Shown here: positions 27,525 to 36,340 of the stretch, piece by piece
Layout of the letters: each line of letters opens with the position of its first letter
Position numbering within the stretch: position 1 is the first letter of the stretch
Assembly (NCBI GenBank): GCA_017503375.1
Contig: JAFVTF010000007.1
Coordinates: 1 to 47,315 of the forward strand
Reading direction: 5' to 3'
DNA from: Lentisphaeria bacterium
GTDB taxonomy: Bacteria; Verrucomicrobiota; Lentisphaeria; Victivallales; UBA1829
Length of the DNA stretch: 47,315 bases
The notes under the pieces: model-generated
What the model was told of the DNA's origin: nothing
The model's database searches: none
Seen by the model: the letters and a program-made list of their open reading frames with translations, nothing else
Program-made: the position numbers and the translations under genes

Positions 27525-28393
27525 TGGTCAGTCTCTTTCTTTTTTGTAAAAACAATTACAGTTCTGACAGTATCAATTCTGATGAGCGGCGCAATGGTCA
27601 ATTCTGCATAAAGCTGGTCCCGGATAACTGCCGGAGGAACATCTTTTCCTCTTGAAACGACTATCCCGACCGGAATTCCGGCGGGTGTATCATCTGCGAT
27701 CCCGCTTGTCAGAACTCTTGTATTGGGCTGATAGTCTCCGCCGATGGGAAGATAACGGACAACAGGAAGAGCTTTTTCTTTCAACACTTCCATTCCGCCG
27801 GTGGAAGAATCTGTTTCCACTTTGACACTGACCCTGCAATCTCCGGAAAACACGGTTGCCACGACAGCGGAACCGGCAGAAATTTCAATGACTCTTCCCA
27901 CCAGGACGATGTTGCCGACCTGGTCCGGAGTTACAACTGCGTTTCCGACACCGACTCCGTCAGACCATCCGCGGTTGATGACAAACCTTTCCCGCCAGAA
28001 CGGAGCAGTTCTTCCGGAAATTTCGGCTGTTACAGGTTGGAATCCAGGGGCGGGGGGAAGTTTCAGCAATGCACGCAGAACTTTATTTTCGTCTTCCAAA
28101 TTTTTCAGTACATGATTTTTTGATTCCAGAAGCAGAACTCTGTTTTGGAGATTTTGTACTTCAAGAGCCAGTTGTTTTTTGGGTTTTGAAAGCTGCGCTG
28201 CAAAGAATGCTGTATCTTCTGTCAGCGTAACGATCCGGAGAAAGGGACTCATAAAATCTCTGGAGAATCTGGCTGCAGTCCGGCGCAGGGATACGTAGAC
28301 CGCTGCAATGAGAATGACCCCGATAAAAGAGAACAGCAGGATCCTGTAAATTTTTTTCCCCTTCAGATTTTCGTTATCAACATCAAAATTCAT
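27521..28393 (-). CDS. mreC: Rod shape-determining protein MreC
   Basis: 290 residues. A short cytoplasmic start, one membrane helix (about 16-34), a periplasmic coiled coil (about 70-112, LEVQNLQNRVLLLESKNHVLKN-type heptads) and a double beta-barrel domain (about 118-280) give the MreC layout. It binds and activates PBP2. Typical family words are GRTAPFWRERFVINRG and RVLTSGIADDTPAGIPVGIV. It overlaps mreD by 4 bases and follows the unknown secreted protein by 2. mreB is not in the window. Confidence 0.93.
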   Translation of the reverse strand: MNFDVDNENLKGKKIYRILLFSFIGVILIAAVYVSLRRTAARFSRDFMSPFLRIVTLTEDTAFFAAQLSKPKKQLALEVQNLQNRVLLLESKNHVLKNLEDENKVLRALLKLPPAPGFQPVTAEISGRTAPFWRERFVINRGWSDGVGVGNAVVTPDQVGNIVLVGRVIEISAGSAVVATVFSGDCRVSVKVETDSSTGGMEVLKEKALPVVRYLPIGGDYQPNTRVLTSGIADDTPAGIPVGIVVSRGKDVPPAVIRDQLYAELTIAPLIRIDTVRTVIVFTKKKETDQ

Positions 28394-28395
28394 AA

Positions 28396-29631
28396 TCAGA
28401 AGTCCTTTTCAAAATGATCCATAAGCTGATTTGCTTTCTTCAAAAGCGGGATCTCTGTTTGTTCAGGGGCAATTGAATTGAGTGTGAGCGCAAATCGTGT
28501 TCCGGGGGGAATCAACCGCTGTTCTGCAAGCCGGAGCGTATATTCCAAATCAGCTCTTTCAGACAGCGTTTCGTAAAGAGTATGTTCTTCATTCCGGATA
28601 TTCTGCAGATTTTTTTTATCGTACGGATTTTCCCGGAATTGACGGATGGCTTTGGCGCAGCGGAACAGCTTTAATGCAATTTGCTCCGGAGATTTCATTG
28701 CCAGGTGGTTTAATTTGATTTCCGCCTGCATGAGATTTTTGACAGCATCATTGCTTAAACCTTTTTTGGACTCTTTTTCCGGTATTTTCAAATCGGAGTG
28801 AACGGCAAGAAATATTTCCTGAAAATTTTCTTCGATCCATGGAACAGCAGCGGGGATTCCGCGTCCGAGAACCATGGCGGAAGCAGCTGAAAAGAGCCAG
28901 TCTCCGGTCAGTGTCTGCTTTTGGGAGAAAACCTTTTTTTTCTTTTGTGTTTTCTCTTTAGCAAAGAGGTGATTTTCCAATTTTTGAGCGGGAGTAAGTT
29001 TGTTATTCCGCATCAGTTCCTGTTCAAAGGGAATATTTTTTTTCAGAGCCTGTTTCATGAGGATGGAACACCATTCCGCTCTGGCAGAAGATGATGTTTT
29101 TCCGTAAAAGTCATCCATAGAACTGTTCAGAATCACAGCCGGGGACGGGGCAGCGCCGTGGGCCAGCATTGCTCTGGCGTAGGGCGTATTGCCGTAACCG
29201 GAAGTTCCATATACAGCTCCCGGTTCAAAAATTTCCTGAATGAGAGCTGCGGAGACCCATATATCTTTCAACGGTTCCCGGATTCCGGTTCTTGCGGTCA
29301 GATGGGCATGAACAAATGGAAGAAGATATTCTTTTCTGAAGACCCATTTTCTGAAATGATGGGGTAGGTAAATCCGGATTGGATAGGCTGAAGCCTTGAT
29401 ATTGAAATCCGGATTTTCCAATGGACCGGGAAAATGGATGATACATTGTTCTTCCGGCGGCATGCCTTTTATTTTTCGCGGCACAATCTTCCCCATCTGC
29501 TGTCTGATTCTTGAGACCAGCAGATTTGTATGGTGCTTGTCGGCTTCTTCCGAAGGCAGATTGATCTGAGCCTTCAATCCGGAAAAAGAGAGCACCGCAG
29601 CAGAGAGGATGATCAGCCGTTGAAAAGACAT
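28396..29631 (-). CDS. Unknown secreted protein in the mre operon
   Basis: 411 residues. I do not recognise the family. A signal peptide is visible (MSFQRLIILSAAVLSFSGLKA, cleavage after Ala21 likely), so the protein is exported. The middle is mixed alpha-helical with the segment KDIWVSAALIQEIFEPG, faintly like the helix after the active site in gluzincin-type peptidases, but no HExxH zinc motif exists. A highly basic run KTQKKKKVF lies near residue 235. It sits 2 bases ahead of mreC and 13 bases after the ROK gene, so it is tied by transcription to cell-wall elongation genes. A periplasmic wall-related role is inferred only from context. Confidence 0.6.
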   Translation of the reverse strand: MSFQRLIILSAAVLSFSGLKAQINLPSEEADKHHTNLLVSRIRQQMGKIVPRKIKGMPPEEQCIIHFPGPLENPDFNIKASAYPIRIYLPHHFRKWVFRKEYLLPFVHAHLTARTGIREPLKDIWVSAALIQEIFEPGAVYGTSGYGNTPYARAMLAHGAAPSPAVILNSSMDDFYGKTSSSARAEWCSILMKQALKKNIPFEQELMRNNKLTPAQKLENHLFAKEKTQKKKKVFSQKQTLTGDWLFSAASAMVLGRGIPAAVPWIEENFQEIFLAVHSDLKIPEKESKKGLSNDAVKNLMQAEIKLNHLAMKSPEQIALKLFRCAKAIRQFRENPYDKKNLQNIRNEEHTLYETLSERADLEYTLRLAEQRLIPPGTRFALTLNSIAPEQTEIPLLKKANQLMDHFEKDF

Positions 29632-29644
29632 GTTGAATCCTGTT

Positions 29645-30631
29645 TCAGTTCAGTTCGCCTTTTTCTCTGAGACCGTAAATTGCGGCGGCTGTTCCTGCAT
29701 AGGCACCGATATCTCTCCGCAAAGCACTGGGAACGAGTTCGCACTGTTCAAGCATTTCTTTCCAGCAGAACTGGGGCAGATATTTTTTGATGGGTTCCAT
29801 AAACAGATCTCCGCAAGCCCATGCAAAAGTTCCGAGAACCAGCTTTTGCGGATTGAAGATGTTGATGAATGCACCGAAAGCCTGAGCGTTTCTGCAGCAC
29901 ATTTCATCCCAGAGTGCAACGGAGTACGGGTCTCCTGCGCGGACACCTTTTTCAAAGGTCACGAAATCAATATCAGCGATATTTCCGCCTGCCATAGCGA
30001 TGAGCGGATGATCGGGCTGATCTTTCAACTCTTCCTGAATTCTCTGAGCAATGGCGCGTCCGCCGCAATAGGCTTCATAACAGCCGCTCATGCCGCAGTT
30101 GCATTTTCTTCCATTGTGTTCGATCACAAAATGTCCTGCTTCTCCGCCGTAAAAACCTGTTCCGCGAACGAGTTTTCCAGCAGCGATAATCCCGGCACCG
30201 ATTCCTGTACTCATTGTGAGATAAAGGAAATCGTCGCAGCCTTTTCCTGCACCGTAGAACCATTCCGCCAATGCGCCGCAGTTTGCATCGTTTTCAAAGA
30301 AACCTTCTATTCCGAGCTGATCGGAAAGGTACTGTCTGATAGGAACATTCCGCCAATGTTTGTTGTTTGTGGGAGCTGTCATGATCCCGTTCGGGATATC
30401 AGCAGGTCCCGGTGTGGATATTCCGAATGCTCTGACATCAGCCATGGAGATTCCGGCATCGCTGACGAGTTTTTTACTGGTTTCCACCATAAGCGGAAGG
30501 ATTACATCCGGGTAGGTATCTTTATTTTCGATTCTCTGTGTGCCGATGATTTTTCCATCAGCAGTACCGAGACTGACTACTATTTTTGTTCCGCCGACGT
30601 CGTATCCGAGCAAATAAATTGTTTTTTCCAT
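29645..30631 (-). CDS. ROK-family sugar kinase (glucokinase type)
   Basis: 328 residues. An N-terminal ATP phosphate-loop (LGYDVGGTKIVVSLG, residues 8-22), the substrate motif FFENDANCGALAEW, and the ROK zinc signature CNCGMSGCYEAY are all present, with GEAGHF preceding it. ROK kinases with this layout phosphorylate glucose, N-acetylmannosamine or similar hexoses in the cytoplasm. There is no helix-turn-helix domain, so it is a kinase, not a repressor. It is the first gene of ROK-unknown-mreC-mreD-mrdA-kamA, behind a good promoter. Exact sugar not determinable. Confidence 0.9.
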   Translation of the reverse strand: MEKTIYLLGYDVGGTKIVVSLGTADGKIIGTQRIENKDTYPDVILPLMVETSKKLVSDAGISMADVRAFGISTPGPADIPNGIMTAPTNNKHWRNVPIRQYLSDQLGIEGFFENDANCGALAEWFYGAGKGCDDFLYLTMSTGIGAGIIAAGKLVRGTGFYGGEAGHFVIEHNGRKCNCGMSGCYEAYCGGRAIAQRIQEELKDQPDHPLIAMAGGNIADIDFVTFEKGVRAGDPYSVALWDEMCCRNAQAFGAFINIFNPQKLVLGTFAWACGDLFMEPIKKYLPQFCWKEMLEQCELVPSALRRDIGAYAGTAAAIYGLREKGELN

Positions 30632-30677
30632 TTTTCTCTCCTTGAAAATATTTTCAGCATTTTTTGTTTATCATGGC

Positions 30678-30705
30678 AATATATCACATTTTCCCGGTTT
30701 TTCAA
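30678..30705 (-). promoter_or_regulatory. Promoter of the ROK-mre-mrdA-kamA operon
   Basis: On the minus strand TTGAAA (30700-30705) and TATATT (30678-30683) are 16 bases apart, about 45 bases upstream of the ROK start codon. Confidence 0.65.
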
Positions 30706-30808
30706 TCCCCGGAACAAGATTTTTCGCGTGCGTATGTGCATTGCTTATTTTATAAAGGGCCGATGATCTTTTGAAACAGAGAAAGTGAAAAAAAATGAAA
30801 GAAACGGT

Positions 30809-30836
30809 TTGACAATTCCGGAGAACGGGTTATATT
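30809..30836 (+). promoter_or_regulatory. Strong sigma-70 promoter far upstream of dnaA
   Basis: TTGACA (30809-30814) and TATATT (30831-30836), 16-base spacer, the best plus-strand promoter in the gap. It would give dnaA a leader of nearly 600 nt, or drive an unannotated small RNA. No clear terminator follows. Confidence 0.55.
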
Positions 30837-31387
30837 TCCGGAAAAGCTCAAGAGGCTTTCGCGCATATAGCACATCTTTTGAAATAAGCAAGTGAAAAAT
30901 GAAAAAAAGATTGTAAAAAATTTTTCAAAGTCGACTTGCAAATTTTCACAAATGGTGCAAATTATAAATGTCAAACGGCAACGCTGGAGAACAATGTCAA
31001 TAACTTGTTCATAACTTTATTGAAAAGGTTATACATGTATGTTTTCCGGAGTGTGTTGTGAGAAAAAAAACTTTGTTATACTGTGAGGATTTCCGGACTG
31101 TTTCCTCAAAGTCCAATCGCAAAACAGAAATAACAGAGATTAAAACAGATTTGAGTTCAAATTTTCTGTATTGAGCCATGGAACCAAAGGCTTACAGATG
31201 ATATGACAGAAGAATCTGTATCTGAGAAAAAAACGATTCTATATTCTGCAGCCGGGAGGTTTCCGGCGGTTACGCGGAATAATGTTAATAACCCGGTACG
31301 CGATAACAGAACAAGGGGTTTTCAGCTCTTCTTCATACGGAAAAGAGATGGGGACTTTTTGCCTCTGTCCGGTGGGTTTGAAAGGCA

Positions 31388-31423
31388 GTTGACAAAAGAA
31401 AGCACAATCAAATTTTTGTCAAC
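31388..31423 (+). promoter_or_regulatory. Inverted repeat directly before the dnaA ribosome site
   Basis: GTTGACAAAA (31388-31397) and TTTTGTCAAC (31414-31423) are 10-bp perfect arms with a 16-base spacer. The right arm ends eight bases before the AAGGG Shine-Dalgarno. It may be a protein operator or an RNA hairpin that controls dnaA translation. Confidence 0.5.
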
Positions 31424-31439
31424 AGAAAAGAAGGGTAAA

Positions 31440-32831
31440 ATGAAAACATTTGAAGAGACAACGGCGGAATGTACTTCTCTGTGGAGTGCAGCTTCGGAGT
31501 ATCTGAGAGCAACAAGTGCGGCAATGTACCAGCAATGGTTTGCCTGTGTCGTTCCTTTGGAACTGACGGATTCAAGCATCACGCTTGGAGTGCCTGATGA
31601 TTTCTTTGCAGATATGATCCGGATCAACGCCATGTCCTATCTTGAAGATGCGCTGCTCCGGGCGGCGGGTCATTCTCTGACGGTTGATTTCAAGGAAGGG
31701 TATTCTGCACCTGTCAAAAAAGAAACTGCAGCTGAGCCTGTCCGTGAAGTCAAGGTGGAACAGAAGGAACCGGAGAAGGATGTTCGTCCTGCATTTATTC
31801 CCGGAGTCCGTTTCACCTTTGAAAATTTTGTGATCGGAGAAGCGAACCGTTATGCATTTTCCTGTGCGCGATCCGCTGCGGAACATCCCGGAGAATTGAA
31901 TCCTCTGTACATTTACGGCGGAACGGGGCTGGGGAAGACACATCTTCTGTATGCCGTTGCAAATCAAGTGAAAAGAGAGAATCCTTCTGCAAAGGTCTGT
32001 TATATTCCAAGTGAAAATTTTCTGAACGATTATGTCAAAGCATGTATGAATCATACACATGCAGATTTCCGGGATTATTACCGCAATCTGGATTTGCTTT
32101 TGATTGACGACGTTCACAATCTAGCCAATAAAACCCAGCTGCAGGAAGAGTTTTTCAATACGTTCAATGCAATTTACTCCAGAGGCGGTCAGATCATCTT
32201 GACTTCCGATAAACAGCCGTCGGAGATCAAAGGGCTGGAAGACCGTCTGGTATCCCGTTTCCAACAGGGAGCCATGACACAGATCACTCCGCCGGGATAT
32301 GAGACACGTCTTGCAATTCTGCAGGCCAAGCAGGCAAATCAATCTACCAAGATTCCCCATGAACTTCTTGTGTTTATTGCCCGTCGTGTCACTTCCCAGA
32401 TCCGCGCATTGGAAGGTGCATTGATGCGGATTATCACATTCTGCAACGCCTGTTTGAAATCTCCGGAAGAGATTACAACAGCCATGGCAGAGAGTATGTT
32501 GTGTGATATCCTTGATTCAGAAGCAGATGCAACGAGAGTGGATATTGACAGGATTCTGAATGTTGTTGCAAAGCACTTTAATCTTCACGTTCACGATATT
32601 ACCGGTTCAAAGCGTCCCAAAAACATTGCGGAGCCGCGGATGATTGCCATGTATCTGGCACGTCTTCTGACAGATCTTCCGCTGAAAGAAATCGGACAGG
32701 AGTTCGGCGGACGGAATCATACGACAGTGATTCATGCGGTGAAACAGGTCGAAGATGATTGTAAAGAGGACCCCAAACTTCAGCATACGATTGTTCAGCT
32801 GAAACGGGAGCTCCATGTTATAGATGATTGA
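31440..32831 (+). CDS. dnaA: Chromosomal replication initiator DnaA
   Basis: 463 residues from the chosen ATG. The N-terminal domain (1 to about 85) has the usual W-containing helix pattern, and an acidic/basic linker (85-120) follows. The AAA+ domain carries Walker A GGTGLGKT (160-167) and Walker B LLLIDDVHNL. The C-terminal DNA-binding domain has the signature GGRNHTTVIHA. DnaA unwinds the origin. The 79-codon upstream extension to 31203 is rejected because AAGGG lies right before the ATG at 31440 and the added residues are unlike DnaA. dnaN is not downstream; dxs is instead, after a terminator. Confidence 0.95.
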   Translation: MKTFEETTAECTSLWSAASEYLRATSAAMYQQWFACVVPLELTDSSITLGVPDDFFADMIRINAMSYLEDALLRAAGHSLTVDFKEGYSAPVKKETAAEPVREVKVEQKEPEKDVRPAFIPGVRFTFENFVIGEANRYAFSCARSAAEHPGELNPLYIYGGTGLGKTHLLYAVANQVKRENPSAKVCYIPSENFLNDYVKACMNHTHADFRDYYRNLDLLLIDDVHNLANKTQLQEEFFNTFNAIYSRGGQIILTSDKQPSEIKGLEDRLVSRFQQGAMTQITPPGYETRLAILQAKQANQSTKIPHELLVFIARRVTSQIRALEGALMRIITFCNACLKSPEEITTAMAESMLCDILDSEADATRVDIDRILNVVAKHFNLHVHDITGSKRPKNIAEPRMIAMYLARLLTDLPLKEIGQEFGGRNHTTVIHAVKQVEDDCKEDPKLQHTIVQLKRELHVIDD

Positions 32832-32839
32832 TATTGGTG

Positions 32840-32872
32840 AGAGGGGACTGAGGGTTCCCTCTTTTTCTTTTT
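32840..32872 (+). terminator. Terminator of dnaA
   Basis: AGAGGG (32840-32845) pairs with CCCTCT (32857-32862), followed by TTTTTCTTTTTT. Short stem but a long T-run, located within 10 bases of the stop codon. Confidence 0.7.
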
Positions 32873-32893
32873 TCTGAAAGCAGGTTGCCAGAC

Positions 32894-34753
32894 ATGTGTT
32901 CAATTCTGGAAAAAATAGAGAAACCAGACGATTTGAAAAGTTTGAGTCCGGCGGAGCTGCAAACTCTTTGTCTGGAACTCCGGAAAGAGATTGTCAAGAC
33001 GGTTTCTGTTAATGGCGGACACCTTTCCCCGAATCTGGGAACGGTGGAGCTTGCAGTTGCATTGAACCGGGTGTTCTGCGGAGAAGATGATTCTGTTCTG
33101 TGGGATGTCGGTCATCAGGCTTATGTTCACAAACTTCTGACAGGCAGGATGAATCAGTTTTTGTCTTTGCGGAAATTCAATGGCTTGAGCGGTTTTCTTT
33201 CACCGGAAGAGTCGCCCTATGATAAATTTTATACCGGTCATGCCGGAGTTGTTATTTCAGAAGCGATCGGCCTTGCAAAAGCCAATGCGATCAATCATAA
33301 GAAAGATGCTTCTGTTGTCGCTGTGATCGGGGATGGTTCTTTGGGGTGCGGTATTGCTTTGGAGGCTTTGAACTATGTTCAAGAGGCAAACGAGAATTTC
33401 ATTCTGGTGATTAATGATAATAAAATGGCGATATCCCGGAGTGTCGGAGCTGTCTCCAACTATTTGAACCGTGTGATTACGGGGCGCCGTTATAACCGTT
33501 TGAAAACGGCGTTAAAGGTCCGGTTGCGGAAATTTCCATTCGGGAGAAGGCTGATTCAGCTTATCCGCAAGCTGGAACGTATCACAAAAAGCCTGTTTGT
33601 TTCCGGAGCCATTTTTGAAGAAATGGGAATGAAATATGTCGGGCCGATCGATGGTCATGATCTTCCCCGGATGATGGATAAATTTGAGAAGATCCGCGAA
33701 ATTAAAGGGCGTCCGATCGTTGTTCATGTTATAACAGAAAAAGGACACGGGTGCAAATTTGCATCAGAGCGTGCTGAAGAATTTCACGGTTGCGGTCCGT
33801 TTGATCCGGAAACGGGGTGTTTCCCGGAAAAAAAATCTGAAATCAGTTTTTCGGATGCATTTGCAAACAGTTTGATTTCTCTCGGCGAAAAATATCATGA
33901 TGTTGCGGCTATAACAGCTGCAATGTCTTCCGGGACAAAACTTTGTGAATTTAAGAAGCGATTTCCGGAGCGTTTTCACGATGTTGGTATTGCGGAAGAA
34001 CATGCCCTTGTATTTGCCTCCGGTCTTGCTGCGGGCGGATTGCGTCCTGTGATAGCGATTTATGCCACATTTCTGCAGCGGGCGTTGGATTGTCTTTTCC
34101 ATGATATCTGTCTTCAGAATCTGCCTGTAATCATTGGTGTTGACCGGGCCGGAGTTGTAGAAGATGGTCCCACCCATCACGGTATTTATGATTTACCCTT
34201 TTTGCTTTCCATGCCGAACTTGCAGGTTTACTGTCCGGCTGATGAATCAGAATTGCATGAAATGCTGTTCTATGCCTATAAGATAAAAAGTCCTGTTGTG
34301 ATCCGGTATCCCAAAGGTTCTGCGGGAGTTCTTCGTACGGCAGGAGTTCCGTTTATACCCGGACAGGCGGAAGAACTGCGGGCTGGAAAAGATGTTGCGA
34401 TCTGGTGTGCCGGAAGAGAATGTGCAACCGGTTTGCGTGTGGCAGAAATCCTTGAACAGCAAGGCGTTTCAGCGGCTGTTGTCAATCCCCGTTCTCTCAA
34501 ACCTTTCGATGTCGAAAAACTGAAAAAAGATGCGGGAGAGAAAGTTGTTGTTACAATAGAAGATTCACAGAAAGAAGGCGGGCTTGCCTCTTTGGTTGAC
34601 TCTGCTGTTGTCAATGAAAAACACCGGAGAATTGTTCATTTCGGTTGGAGTTGCGAAGCATTTGTTCCCCATGGAAAGACAGCTCAATTACGAGAAAAAT
34701 ACAGGCTGACACCGGAATTGATTGCTGCTGAAATTCTGAAATCGCTGAAGTGA
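32894..34753 (+). CDS. dxs: 1-deoxy-D-xylulose-5-phosphate synthase
   Basis: 619 residues, the usual Dxs size. It joins pyruvate and glyceraldehyde 3-phosphate with thiamine diphosphate in the first step of the MEP isoprenoid pathway. Visible motifs: NGGHLSPNLG with the catalytic His, WDVGHQAYVHKLLTGR, the thiamine-binding IGDGSLGCGIALEALNY followed by NDNKMAIS, and in the second half DVGIAEEHALVFASGLA and DRAGVVEDGPTHHG. The frame opens with a TTG at 32885 directly on the GCAGG ribosome site; the ATG at 32894 has correct spacing and is preferred. It follows dnaA by 62 bases. Confidence 0.96.
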   Translation: MCSILEKIEKPDDLKSLSPAELQTLCLELRKEIVKTVSVNGGHLSPNLGTVELAVALNRVFCGEDDSVLWDVGHQAYVHKLLTGRMNQFLSLRKFNGLSGFLSPEESPYDKFYTGHAGVVISEAIGLAKANAINHKKDASVVAVIGDGSLGCGIALEALNYVQEANENFILVINDNKMAISRSVGAVSNYLNRVITGRRYNRLKTALKVRLRKFPFGRRLIQLIRKLERITKSLFVSGAIFEEMGMKYVGPIDGHDLPRMMDKFEKIREIKGRPIVVHVITEKGHGCKFASERAEEFHGCGPFDPETGCFPEKKSEISFSDAFANSLISLGEKYHDVAAITAAMSSGTKLCEFKKRFPERFHDVGIAEEHALVFASGLAAGGLRPVIAIYATFLQRALDCLFHDICLQNLPVIIGVDRAGVVEDGPTHHGIYDLPFLLSMPNLQVYCPADESELHEMLFYAYKIKSPVVIRYPKGSAGVLRTAGVPFIPGQAEELRAGKDVAIWCAGRECATGLRVAEILEQQGVSAAVVNPRSLKPFDVEKLKKDAGEKVVVTIEDSQKEGGLASLVDSAVVNEKHRRIVHFGWSCEAFVPHGKTAQLREKYRLTPELIAAEILKSLK

Positions 34754-34770
34754 GATATTTGTTCATCTCT

Positions 34771-34813
34771 TTGATTTGCAGTTGACAAGTTTTCGCTCAA
34801 CCAAATCAAGGAG
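34771..34813 (+). promoter_or_regulatory. Bulged hairpin abutting the Shine-Dalgarno of the tail-like operon
   Basis: TTGATTTG (34771-34778) plus GTTGA (34781-34785) pair with TCAAC (34797-34801) plus CAAATCAA (34802-34809), 13 bp with a two-base bulge. The last arm runs straight into GGAG (34810-34813), six bases before the first ATG. It could hide the ribosome site or bind a regulator. No clear promoter lies in the 65-base gap from dxs. Confidence 0.5.
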
Positions 34814-34818
34814 AACCC

Positions 34819-35772
34819 ATGAGTATAGAATATCGTGGTACGGTAGAACATTCAGTCACCCTGACAGGAGAAACCAAAAAGGGAAAAAGAAGCTTTGTTT
34901 ATTTTTGTTCCAATGGAGAATCTCTTTCCGAGGTTGCAAAATTATCCGGTTTTCCGGAAATAGGAGCCGCGTTTCCAGGAATTTCAGGTTTGTATTGCAA
35001 AGAAATTTCCCTGAAGCCGGAACGGGATGGAAAGAATGTCAAAGTTCTGGTCGAATGTCTTTACGAAAGTCCTGCCGGAAGTACAATTCCCAATGATAAG
35101 GCAGTTTTCGGCAAACCGTTTCATTTCAAGGTGTTGCCGATAGAAACAAAAGTTCCGTTTCTCTATTCTTACGATGAAGTAGATTCACAGGGCAGGGCCG
35201 CAAAGCCGGTTTGTTCAACTGCCGGAGAATTTTTCAATCTTGAAACAACAGAGATCACCTTGCTGGTCCGTTTCTCTTATTATATCAGATCTTTTTCCCC
35301 GGAATGGATTCCGGAATTATGCAATACCACCAACAAACGGTCAATCAGAGTTTGCGGGATTTCAATTAAAGAGGGATGCGGGCTGCTGCGCAGTCTCAGT
35401 GCTGAAAGCGCAAATATGAATGACGAAACTGTTATTCAGGTGAACACGGAACTGGAGATCAATCCCGCAGGATTCCGCCGGCTTGTTCCAAACCGCGGAT
35501 ATTTCTGCTGGAACGGAAAGAGCTTCAGCAGAGTGTGTTACGGAATTTCCAAATATACATCAGAAATCATGTATGACTCTATGACAAATCTTCTGGATGA
35601 CCGCAAATCTGATACTCCGATCATGCCTGTTGATGAACCTGTCTGGATCGATTCCGGAGGTTTTGTCGCTCAATCTCAGCAGGCTCAGCAATACAAACGG
35701 ATCCTTTCATTTCAGGAAAAACGCAGCTCTGACTGGTCTATTCTCTCTTTGCCGACAGATAAGCCCTGGTAA
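34819..35772 (+). CDS. Unknown protein, first gene of the tail-like cassette
   Basis: 317 residues; family not recognised. No signal peptide or membrane segment. The composition is beta-rich (alternating hydrophobics, many Ser/Thr/Val), as in phage structural or adhesin-type proteins, and the C-terminus has a Gln-rich stretch (FVAQSQQAQQYKR). Cys is moderately frequent, suggesting a cytoplasmic or particle-located product. It starts a six-gene plus-strand run (34819-39796) with near-zero spacing. A head or tail structural role is inferred from the run's later members, not from this sequence itself. Confidence 0.5.
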   Translation: MSIEYRGTVEHSVTLTGETKKGKRSFVYFCSNGESLSEVAKLSGFPEIGAAFPGISGLYCKEISLKPERDGKNVKVLVECLYESPAGSTIPNDKAVFGKPFHFKVLPIETKVPFLYSYDEVDSQGRAAKPVCSTAGEFFNLETTEITLLVRFSYYIRSFSPEWIPELCNTTNKRSIRVCGISIKEGCGLLRSLSAESANMNDETVIQVNTELEINPAGFRRLVPNRGYFCWNGKSFSRVCYGISKYTSEIMYDSMTNLLDDRKSDTPIMPVDEPVWIDSGGFVAQSQQAQQYKRILSFQEKRSSDWSILSLPTDKPW

Positions 35773-35785
35773 GGAGGTGGTACAG

Positions 35786-36340
35786 ATGAATGTCATAAAA
35801 GCTACAGATGATGCAGTCAATGCCATTAGAAAAATGAGTTCAATCACAAGGTCTCTGGGGAGTACATCTTCCAGAAAACAGAGCGGTTTTATCGCAGAAA
35901 TTTCCAATGGTTATTCCGGACCGTTTATGGTCACATGGCTGCAGAAAGGTATCGTTCACATCGGTGCGCCTCCGGAATTTTCCGGGGGGAATGATTACGC
36001 AGGAAGTATTCTTGCTCCGGATATGCAAGTGATCAAACATGTCCCGAGTACAAATGAATTTTTTACAGAAGGACAGGAAAACACTTTGCTTGTTCTGAAA
36101 GTTACATGGTTCGATGACGGGGATGTTCTGGTATCTTTCAACTTTGTTCCGGACCCGTGGAAAACATGTTCTGAAGAAAACAGATTTATTACGATTGATC
36201 ATTTGAATCCGAAAACAGAACAATATCCGTACAGAAATCCTTATATTGCCATTTATCCGATCGCACGGATTGAGGGAACAAAAATTGCACAGATTCAGCG
36301 AGGTCATATTGTGGAATACAATCGCTGGTGGAGGGTGTGA
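35786..36340 (+). CDS. Unknown protein, tail-like cassette gene 2
   Basis: 184 residues; family not recognised. The start at 35786 is set by the strong TAAGGAGGTGG ribosome site that overlaps the previous stop codon. Beta-rich, soluble, no signal. The C-terminus RGHIVEYNRWWRV is aromatic and basic. It overlaps the next gene by one base (TGATG), so the two are translationally coupled. Confidence 0.5.
   Translation: MNVIKATDDAVNAIRKMSSITRSLGSTSSRKQSGFIAEISNGYSGPFMVTWLQKGIVHIGAPPEFSGGNDYAGSILAPDMQVIKHVPSTNEFFTEGQENTLLVLKVTWFDDGDVLVSFNFVPDPWKTCSEENRFITIDHLNPKTEQYPYRNPYIAIYPIARIEGTKIAQIQRGHIVEYNRWWRV

Larger units (their letters stand above)
30632..31439. other. 808-base non-coding region upstream of dnaA
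   Basis: The region is AT-rich and holds the divergent ROK promoter, a strong plus-strand promoter (30809-30836) and long A/T runs (30890-30930). There are only weak matches to the DnaA box TTATNCACA (for example 31029 TTATACATG and 31005 TTGTTCATA). An open frame runs through 31203-31439 into dnaA but lacks a Shine-Dalgarno and is not DnaA-like. Genes point away from it on both sides, as near an origin, but the box evidence is too poor to call oriC. Confidence 0.4.

Noticed and set aside
31203..31439. N-terminal extension of DnaA
   Set aside because: The added residues are unlike DnaA, and a well-placed AAGGG lies before the ATG at 31440.
30632..31439. Confirmed oriC
   Set aside because: Only partial DnaA-box matches (7 of 9 or so) and no clear cluster; position beside dnaA alone is not enough.
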